From NCBI GenBank assembly GCA_025927955.1, contig JAICKK010000012.1:1-36775 (forward strand): a stretch of 36,775 nt of DNA. Direction: 5' to 3'. The position numbers and the translations under genes are program-made. Shown here one piece after another: positions 31,046-36,775 of this stretch. Below the pieces are notes generated by a model. The model worked only from the letters and a program-made list of their open reading frames with translations. It made no database searches and was not told where the DNA came from. How positions within the stretch are numbered: position 1 is the stretch's first letter; the number at the start of each line of letters is the position of its first letter. This DNA is from Nocardioidaceae bacterium. Its GTDB lineage: Bacteria > Actinomycetota > Actinomycetes > Propionibacteriales > Nocardioidaceae.

Positions 31046-33217
31046 ATGCGGCCGACCACCAGCGCCTTCGACCTCTCCGACGACCTCGCGGCGAAGGCCG
31101 ACCCGGCACTCGTCGCCGGCGACGAGCGGCACTTCGCCGCCATCGCGAGGACCATCGAGCAGTCGGTCGCCGCCCTGACGGACCGGCTCGACGCGGCACG
31201 CAGAGCGCCCGGCGGCACCGGCCAGGGGGCCATGGACCGCGACCTCGAGATCCACCGGCTGACCGCTCGGCTGCGGGTCCTGCGCCGCTACGGCCTGGAC
31301 CTGTGCCTGGGACACATCGTCGGCGTGGACGACCCGGAGCCCGTGTACGTCGGACGGCTGGGCCTCACCGACAGCGACGGCCGCCGGCTGCTGGTCGACT
31401 GGCGCTCCCCCGCGGCCGGACCGTTCTTCGCGGCCACCCATGCCCACCCGATGGGCCTGGCGAGCCGGCGCCGGTACCGCTGGGCCCGTGGCCGGGTCAG
31501 CGACTACTGGGACGAGGTGTTCACGGCGGACGGCCTCGAGGGGCGCGCCGCCCTCGACGACCAGTCCGCCTTCATCGCCAGCCTGGGCGCCAGCCGCTCG
31601 CCTCGGATGCGCGACGTGCTCGCCACCATCGCGGCCGACCAGGACGCGATCGTCCGCGCAGGGTCGCGCGGCGCCCTGGTCGTCGACGGCGGGCCGGGCA
31701 CCGGCAAGACCGTCGTCGCCCTTCACCGCACCGCCTACCTCCTCCACGCCGACCCGCACCTCGGTCACCGGCGGGGCGGCGTGCTGTTCGTCGGCCCGCA
31801 CCAGCCCTACCTGGCCTACGTCGCCGACGTGCTGCCCAGCCTCGGGGAGGAGGGCGTCCAGACTTGCACCCTGCGAGACCTGGTCCCCGAGGGAGCCGGC
31901 GCGGCCGCCGAGACCGACCCCGACGCGGCGCGCCTGAAGTCGTGCCTCGAGATGGTCGATGCGATCGAGCCGGCCGTCAGGTTCTACGAGGCCCCACCCG
32001 CCGAGGGCGCCGATGTCGAGACGCCCTGGGGGGACATCCGGCTCAGCGCCGACGACTGGACCGAGGCGTTCGACGCCCCCGACCCCGGCACCGCGCACAA
32101 CGAGGCCCGCGACGAGGTCTGGAACGCCCTTCTCGACATCCTGGTCGACAAGCGCGACGACGAGATCCCCGCGGAGCTGGTCTGGCGGTCGCTGCGCCGG
32201 AACAGGGACCTGGTCACCACGTTCGACAAGGCGTGGCCGCTCGTCGAGGCGACCGATCTCGTCGGGGACCTGTGGACCGTGCCGGCGTACCTGCGGATGT
32301 GCGCGCCCTGGCTCTCCCCCGAGGACGTACGGCGTCTGCAGCGCACCGATCCGCAGGCGTGGACGGTGGCCGACCTCCCGCTCCTCGACGCCGCGCGGCA
32401 GCGACTCGGCGACCCGGAGGCCTCCCGGCGCAGGCGTCGGCAGGAGGCCGCCCTCGCCGCCCGGCAGGAGGAGATGGGCAGCGTCGTCGACCACCTGGTC
32501 GCCACCGACGACTCCGAGATGCAGGTGATGTCGATGCTGAGGGGGCAGGACCTGCAGCACCTCCTGGTGGACGAGGCCGCCGCGATGGACGCCCCGGAGC
32601 CGGCCGGCGGCGGGGGCCTGCTCGCCGGGCCCTTCGCGCACATCGTCGTGGACGAGGCCCAGGAGCTCGACGACGCGGAGTGGCAGATGCTGCTGCGCCG
32701 CTGCCCGTCCCGCAGCCTCACCATCGTCGGGGACCGCGCCCAGGCCCGGCACGGCTTCGCGCAGTCGTGGTCGGAGCGGCTCGGACGCATCGGGCTCGAG
32801 CACGTCTCCGTGGCGACCCTCCGCATCAACTACCGGACGCCGCACGAGGTCATGGCCGAGGCCGAGCCGGTCATCCGGGCCGTGCTGCCGGACGCCAACG
32901 TGCCCACCTCGGTCCGCAGCACCGGCGTCCCGGTCGCCCACGGGTCCACCACGGACCTGGGCCCGGTCCTCGCCTCCTGGCTCGCCGAGCACGCCGAAGG
33001 GACCGCCTGCGTCATCGGCGTCGGCGAGAGCGCCGAGGGCTCGGTCACGTCGTCCCGTGTCCGGGCGCTGTCCCCGGAGCTGTCGAAGGGCCTCGAGTTC
33101 GACCTGGTCGTCCTCCTCGACCCGGACGCCTTCGGCGACGGTCTGGAAGGAGCCGTCGACCGCTACGTCGCGATGACCAGGGCCACCCAGCGGCTGGTCG
33201 TCCTCACGGGCCCGTGA
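31046..33217 (+). CDS. helR: HelD-like RNA polymerase recycling ATPase, rifamycin-protection type
   Basis: 723 residues, UvrD/Rep-like superfamily 1 motor. Walker A GGPGTGKT is at 215-222, Walker B VVDEAQE at 534-540, motif around NYRTPHEVM (595-603), and late motifs SKGLEFD (680-686) and YVAMTRA (707-713). An N-terminal coiled region precedes the ATPase, and a long helical insertion splits it, as in HelD proteins that pry open stalled RNA polymerase. HelR members displace rifamycins from the polymerase. The upstream RAE strongly supports this subtype. The ATG at 31046 gives the usual length. Its last five codons overlap those of the convergent amidohydrolase gene. Confidence 0.9.
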   Translation: MRPTTSAFDLSDDLAAKADPALVAGDERHFAAIARTIEQSVAALTDRLDAARRAPGGTGQGAMDRDLEIHRLTARLRVLRRYGLDLCLGHIVGVDDPEPVYVGRLGLTDSDGRRLLVDWRSPAAGPFFAATHAHPMGLASRRRYRWARGRVSDYWDEVFTADGLEGRAALDDQSAFIASLGASRSPRMRDVLATIAADQDAIVRAGSRGALVVDGGPGTGKTVVALHRTAYLLHADPHLGHRRGGVLFVGPHQPYLAYVADVLPSLGEEGVQTCTLRDLVPEGAGAAAETDPDAARLKSCLEMVDAIEPAVRFYEAPPAEGADVETPWGDIRLSADDWTEAFDAPDPGTAHNEARDEVWNALLDILVDKRDDEIPAELVWRSLRRNRDLVTTFDKAWPLVEATDLVGDLWTVPAYLRMCAPWLSPEDVRRLQRTDPQAWTVADLPLLDAARQRLGDPEASRRRRRQEAALAARQEEMGSVVDHLVATDDSEMQVMSMLRGQDLQHLLVDEAAAMDAPEPAGGGGLLAGPFAHIVVDEAQELDDAEWQMLLRRCPSRSLTIVGDRAQARHGFAQSWSERLGRIGLEHVSVATLRINYRTPHEVMAEAEPVIRAVLPDANVPTSVRSTGVPVAHGSTTDLGPVLASWLAEHAEGTACVIGVGESAEGSVTSSRVRALSPELSKGLEFDLVVLLDPDAFGDGLEGAVDRYVAMTRATQRLVVLTGP

Positions 33218-33218
33218 G
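33203..33218. repeat. 16-bp perfect palindrome forming both gene ends
   Basis: CTCACGGGCCCGTGAG is its own reverse complement. On the plus strand it encodes the last residues LTGP and stop of helR; on the minus strand it encodes LTGP and stop of the M20 amidohydrolase. It may also serve as a compact bidirectional hairpin, though no U tract follows on either side. Confidence 0.9.
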
Positions 33219-34355
33219 CCGGTCCTCCCGATCCCGGGCGACGTCGACGGCGGTCCAGGCCAGCGCGGTGGCGGCGTCGGTCAGGGCACGCTCGGCATCC
33301 GGCCCGACGCAGTGGTCGGCGAACTCCCTCTGGTGGTTGAGCGCCGGCAGGGACCCGATCCCGACGTAGGGGTGGATCGCCGGCACCACCTGGGAGACGT
33401 TGCCCATGTCGGTCGAGGCCCGGTTCATCCGCGCCGCAGCGCCACCGGCCTCGAAGCGGCGCCCGAGCGCCTCGGCGTTCACCCGGTAGGCCGCCAGCGC
33501 CGCGGCGTCCTCGCGGAACTCCGCGTACGGCTTGCTCTCCGGCTCGATCTCGAGCGTGCACCCGGTGGCGAGCGCGCCGGCCTCGAAGCAGCGCCGTACC
33601 CGCTCCTCGGTCTCGAGCAGCTCGGTGGTGGTCTCCGCGCGCACGTACCAGCGTCCCTCGGTGCGTTCGGGGATGGCGTTCGGGGCCTCTCCGCCGTTGG
33701 TCAGCACCCCGTGCACGCGCACGCTCGACGGCAGCTGCTGGCGCAGCAGGCCGATGGCGACCTGGGCGAGGGTGAAGGCGTCCGCCGCGTTGACGCCCTG
33801 CTCGGGGTACGCCGCCGCGTGCGCGGCCTTGCCGCGGTAGCCGACGTGGGAGTGGGAGACCGCGAACGGCCGGGCCTCGGCCACGTCGACCGGTGCCGGA
33901 TGCGCCATCATCGCCAGGTCGAGACCCGTGAACGCGCCACGGTCCAGCAGCTCGATCTTGCCGCCCCCACCCTCCTCGGCCGGAGTTCCGTAGACCTCCA
34001 CGGTGAGCCCGAGCTCGTCAGCGAGGGGCAGGAGCGCAAGGCCCGCGCCGACGGACGTCGCAGCGATCAGGTTGTGGCCGCAGGCGTGGCCCAGCCCCGG
34101 GAGCGCGTCGTACTCCGCGCAGACGCCGACCCGGAACGGGCCGTCGCCGGCGCGGGCCAGGAACGCCGTCTCCAGGCCCAGGTAGCGCTCGGTCACCTCG
34201 AAGCCGCCGTCGGCGAGGGCCCCGGCCACCCACGCGCAGGCGCGGTGCTCCTGCCAGGCGGTCTCTGGGTGGGCGTGCAGCCGCTCGGACAGGGCGACGA
34301 GCCGGTCGCGCTCGCGGCCCACCGCCGCGGCCGCGGCGGCCTTGCTGCCCCTCAT
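33204..34355 (-). CDS. M20-family amidohydrolase (AbgB/PM20D2-like)
   Basis: 383 residues. Metal and catalytic segments are CAEYDALPGLGHACGHN (Asp83, His90, Cys92, His94), GTPAEEGGGGK (Glu127, Glu128) and MMAHPAP (His152); a dimerisation domain lies in the middle. The Cys-containing HACGHN and the GGGGK string are typical of M20D amidohydrolases that cleave N-acyl or aminobenzoyl amino acids. It is the last gene of the FMO-Rid-DUF1028 operon, 16 bases after DUF1028. The ATG at 34355 has GTGGAG upstream. Substrate is unknown; the context suggests hydrolysis of an amide formed or exposed by the monooxygenase. Confidence 0.88.
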   Translation of the reverse strand: MRGSKAAAAAAVGRERDRLVALSERLHAHPETAWQEHRACAWVAGALADGGFEVTERYLGLETAFLARAGDGPFRVGVCAEYDALPGLGHACGHNLIAATSVGAGLALLPLADELGLTVEVYGTPAEEGGGGKIELLDRGAFTGLDLAMMAHPAPVDVAEARPFAVSHSHVGYRGKAAHAAAYPEQGVNAADAFTLAQVAIGLLRQQLPSSVRVHGVLTNGGEAPNAIPERTEGRWYVRAETTTELLETEERVRRCFEAGALATGCTLEIEPESKPYAEFREDAAALAAYRVNAEALGRRFEAGGAAARMNRASTDMGNVSQVVPAIHPYVGIGSLPALNHQREFADHCVGPDAERALTDAATALAWTAVDVARDREDRLTGP

Positions 34356-34371
34356 CGCTCCACTCGCCGCC

Positions 34372-35043
34372 CTACCGGTTGCCCGGGACGCCGTACGACG
34401 GGGCGGCCGAGGGGTCCAGGGCGCGGGTCACGTAGGCGTCGCGCTCCGGCAGCCACCTGTCCAGGAGCCGCCGCAGCTCACCGACGGGGTCCTCGTCGTG
34501 CCAGTCCACGCGAAGGTCGGTCTCGAGCCAGGGGACCCGTCGTGCCACGCTGAGCCCGGCCGAGTGCACCGGGCCCGCCTCTCCCCCGGCGGCCAGTCCC
34601 GCCTCCATCGCCACCATCAGCCGCTCCTCGAGGTCGCCGCCGGTCGCCTCGAAGGCGGCGACCACGGCGGCCGGCACGCCGTCGTCGGCGAGCAGGTTCC
34701 CCGCGCTGACGACCCGCGTGCCCTCGGCGGCGGCGTGCACGCCGAGGGTGCCCTCGCCCGAGAACGACGCGGTGCCGCCGTCCAGGTCGGTCACCATCAG
34801 CTGGCGGAACCCCGAGTGCGGAGCGGCGGCGACGACCGCGGCCATGGCCTCGGCCGGCTCCCGGCCCTCCTCCAGCGCGTCGAGCAGGGCCGGACCGAGC
34901 CGGGGATCGGTGACGTTCTGCGACGCGGCGCCGCCCACTCCCGGCCGCAGGTGGACGCACCGCGCGGCGACGGCGGGGCTCGACGACGCGACCGCCATGC
35001 CCACCGCACCGGACGCGTCGCTGGCGAGCACCGCGAACGTCAT
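34372..35043 (-). CDS. DUF1028 family protein (Ntn-hydrolase-like)
   Basis: 223 residues with the family start MTFAVLASDASGAVGMAVASSSPAVAARCVHLRPGVGGAASQN and later strings GRQLMVTD-like FRQLMVTDLDGG and VSAGNLLADDGVP. DUF1028 proteins resemble N-terminal nucleophile hydrolases and often lie beside Rid proteins and amidohydrolases in catabolic operons; the reaction is unknown. The ATG at 35043 overlaps the upstream stop as ATGA. A longer frame extending into the Rid gene is rejected for that reason. Confidence 0.85.
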   Translation of the reverse strand: MTFAVLASDASGAVGMAVASSSPAVAARCVHLRPGVGGAASQNVTDPRLGPALLDALEEGREPAEAMAAVVAAAPHSGFRQLMVTDLDGGTASFSGEGTLGVHAAAEGTRVVSAGNLLADDGVPAAVVAAFEATGGDLEERLMVAMEAGLAAGGEAGPVHSAGLSVARRVPWLETDLRVDWHDEDPVGELRRLLDRWLPERDAYVTRALDPSAAPSYGVPGNR

Positions 35044-35498
35044 GCCCGGGTCTCCGAGGTCTCCTGGGTCCCCGGGATCACCGCGATGGCGTCCAGCTCG
35101 ACCAGCCACTCGGGCCGGGCCAGGGCCGAGACCACGACACCGGTCGAGACGTAGTGCACGCCCTTGGTCCACCGGCCGACGGTGCGGTAGACCGCCTCGC
35201 GGTAGCGGGGGTCGACCAGGTAGACGGTCAGCTTGACCAGGTGCTCCATGCGGGCCCCCGCCTCCTGCAGGAGGCGGTCGATGTTGGCCATCGCCCGCTC
35301 CGCCTGGGCCTCGACGTCCCCGACGCCGACCGACTCACTGGTGTCCAGGTCCTGACCGATCTGCCCGCGCACGTACACGGTGCTGCCCGCGACCACGGCC
35401 TGGCAGAGGTCGTTGGAGAGGTTCTGCTCCGGGTAGGTGTCGGCGGTGTTGAACGGGCGGATGCGGGTGTGCCCGCCGGCGACGATCGGTGGGTTCAC
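35040..35498 (-). CDS. Rid (YjgF/YER057c/UK114) family protein lacking the catalytic arginine
   Basis: 152 residues, with typical Rid strings VVAGSTVYVRGQIGQD, AQAERAMANIDRLLQEAGARMEHLVKLTVYLVDPRYREAVYR and VELDAIAVIPG. In RidA enamine deaminases the strand before the last helix carries a PAR-type arginine that binds substrate; here the aligned stretch is HYVSTGVVVSAL with Ser118 in that place. So it belongs to an arginine-less subgroup for which imine deaminase activity is not expected. GTG start overlapping the FMO stop (GTGA), and stop overlapping DUF1028 (ATGA), indicate tight co-expression. Confidence 0.88.
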   Translation of the reverse strand: MNPPIVAGGHTRIRPFNTADTYPEQNLSNDLCQAVVAGSTVYVRGQIGQDLDTSESVGVGDVEAQAERAMANIDRLLQEAGARMEHLVKLTVYLVDPRYREAVYRTVGRWTKGVHYVSTGVVVSALARPEWLVELDAIAVIPGTQETSETRA

Positions 35499-36775
35499 GT
35501 GGCGGCCTCCAAGATCGCTTCCTGGCTGTCGATGGTGGTGCGGACCGGGCCTGCACCAGACTTGCCGTTGGTCCCGTAGGCGAGGTAGCCACGCTGGGTC
35601 ATGATGTGGTCGGCCACGAACCTGGCGTCGTGCCAGACCCCCCAGATGAAGCTGGACCCGCGCCGGGACAGCCATGGCAGCCCGAGGAAGTAGACGCCCG
35701 GCTCCGACGACACGCCGCGCCGATGCCTGGGCCTGCCGCGCTCGTCGACCGCGTCCACGTGCAGCCAGCTGTAGTCGGTGGCGAAGCCGGTCGCCCACAC
35801 GACGGAGGTGACGTCGGCCTGCGCGAGGTCGAGCTCGCGAAGCGGGTGGCTCACGCACTCCGGGTCGGGGCCGAGCGCGCGGGCCCGGGGCTCCTCGGGG
35901 AGGTCGAGCCCGTGACGCGCGACGTAGGCGTCGGCCTCGTCGAGCAGCGACAGGTAGCTGGCGTCGCCGTTGGCGACGTTCTCGGCGAGGTCCGGCAGGA
36001 ACCGCAGCGTGCCCTGGTCGAACGACGCCGTCCGCCCCACGAGGTGGATGCCGCGGTCGGCCAGGGCACGGAAGTCGACCGTGTGGCCGCCGCGCGCCCC
36101 GCTGACGGCGATGGTGACGTGCTCCGCGCCCTGGGGAGGGGTCTCCGCGTCCCACTTGCCCAGGACCCCGAGCCACCAGCAGAAGTCGCGCCCGCGATAG
36201 CTTCGCGGCGGCCGTTCGTGGGGGCCGACCGAGAGGTACACCCGCCGGCCCGCCGCCGCGAGCTCGTCGGCGATCTGCACCCCCGACGACCCGGCTCCGA
36301 CGACCAGGACGGCGCCGCCGGGCAGCTGCGTCGGGTTGCGGTACGCGCTGGAGTGGATCTGCATCTGGACCGCGCCGTCGGGGACGATCGGCGGGAGGAC
36401 CGGCCGCTGGAACGGCCCGGTCGCGGCCACGACGAAGCGCGCGTCGATGGCCCCGTCCGTCGTCTCGACGCGGAAGCCGGGCCGGCCGACGTTCCTGGCC
36501 ACCGACGTCACCTCCACGCCGCACCGGACGGGCGCGCCGATCTTCTCGGCGTACGCGACGAAGTAGTCCGCGACCTGCTCCTTGGAGGCGAAGGCGTCCG
36601 CCTCGACGTCGAAGAACTCCAGACCGGGGAAGCGGTCGTGCCAGGCGGGCCCGTTCGCGACCAGGGAGTCCCACCGCTCCGAGCGCCAGCGCTCGGCGAT
36701 GCGGTGCCGCTCCACGACCAGGTGCGGCACGCCGCCCTCGCCCAGGTGCTCGCTCAACGCCAGGCCGGCCTGGCC
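35495..36775 (-). CDS. Flavin-containing monooxygenase / CzcO-like flavoprotein (5' end cut by window edge)
   Basis: 426 residues visible; the first codons lie beyond the window. The visible start reads GQAGLALSEHL, the end of a GxGxxG FAD-binding motif, followed by VVERHRIAERWRSERWDSL, an NADPH-binding VVGAGSSGVQIADEL in the middle, SVVWATGFATDYSWL, and GVYFLGLPWLSRRGSSFIWGVWHDARFVADHI near the end. A TTG about 6 residues in is not the true start because similarity continues through it. Such enzymes insert oxygen into N, S or ketone substrates using NADPH and O2. First visible gene of the operon with the Rid, DUF1028 and M20 genes. Substrate unknown. Confidence 0.9.
   Translation of the reverse strand, partial: GQAGLALSEHLGEGGVPHLVVERHRIAERWRSERWDSLVANGPAWHDRFPGLEFFDVEADAFASKEQVADYFVAYAEKIGAPVRCGVEVTSVARNVGRPGFRVETTDGAIDARFVVAATGPFQRPVLPPIVPDGAVQMQIHSSAYRNPTQLPGGAVLVVGAGSSGVQIADELAAAGRRVYLSVGPHERPPRSYRGRDFCWWLGVLGKWDAETPPQGAEHVTIAVSGARGGHTVDFRALADRGIHLVGRTASFDQGTLRFLPDLAENVANGDASYLSLLDEADAYVARHGLDLPEEPRARALGPDPECVSHPLRELDLAQADVTSVVWATGFATDYSWLHVDAVDERGRPRHRRGVSSEPGVYFLGLPWLSRRGSSFIWGVWHDARFVADHIMTQRGYLAYGTNGKSGAGPVRTTIDSQEAILEAAT

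Noticed and set aside
30881-32992. A 703-codon minus-strand open frame opposite helR
   Set aside because: No domain; helR on the plus strand has all helicase motifs and an upstream RAE.

Overview
High-GC DNA (about 70% G+C) with leaderless or GTG starts, ATGA/GTGA gene junctions, an actinobacterial-type small SRP RNA, and a dnaX start reading LALYRRYRPETFAEV. This points to an actinomycete, plausibly Nocardioidaceae; the family is inferred from style only.

Layout. Positions 1-394 are core chromosome: the 5' tip of dnaX (-), the SRP RNA gene ffs (-) and tRNA-Ser(GGA) (+). Next come a VapBC-type toxin-antitoxin pair (672-1300) and a large sugar-catabolic island (1468-18191). One operon (5709 down to 1468, minus strand) encodes an OiaC-like decarboxylase, a D-apionate oxidoisomerase (ApnO), a D-apionate lactonase (ApnL) and a short-chain dehydrogenase. 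It is divergent from a FadR-type regulator, with an operator-like inverted repeat over its -35. A second minus-strand operon (17185 down to 6544) encodes a 13-codon leader ORF, a DUF2291 membrane protein, a ribose-type ABC importer, two paralogous fused DhaK-DhaL kinases around a DeoR regulator and an erythritol/threitol dehydrogenase, and an RpiB-like isomerase. A TIM-like isomerase (LerI) and a VOC protein lie just upstream of it.

The parts fit one route: D-apionolactone -> D-apionate -> 3-oxo-isoapionate -> L-erythrulose + CO2 -> L-erythrulose 1-phosphate -> D-erythrulose 4-phosphate -> D-erythrose 4-phosphate, with tetritols (erythritol, L-threitol) entering at erythrulose. No Gfo/Idh/MocA-type apiose dehydrogenase is present, so the operon-borne SDR is the candidate for that first step.

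Positions 18958-26542 hold a mannoside module: a GntR/LacI-type hybrid regulator divergent from a cytoplasmic GH38 alpha-mannosidase and a three-gene ABC importer. Then come a membrane PAS-GGDEF-EAL protein, a DUF4383 membrane protein, an NDH-2-like flavoprotein, and helR, an RNA polymerase-protecting HelD-like ATPase preceded by an exact rifamycin-associated element. The right end is a minus-strand operon of uncertain function: flavin monooxygenase (cut by the window end), a Rid protein lacking the catalytic arginine, DUF1028 and an M20 amidohydrolase. Its last gene and helR overlap tail to tail in a perfect palindrome.
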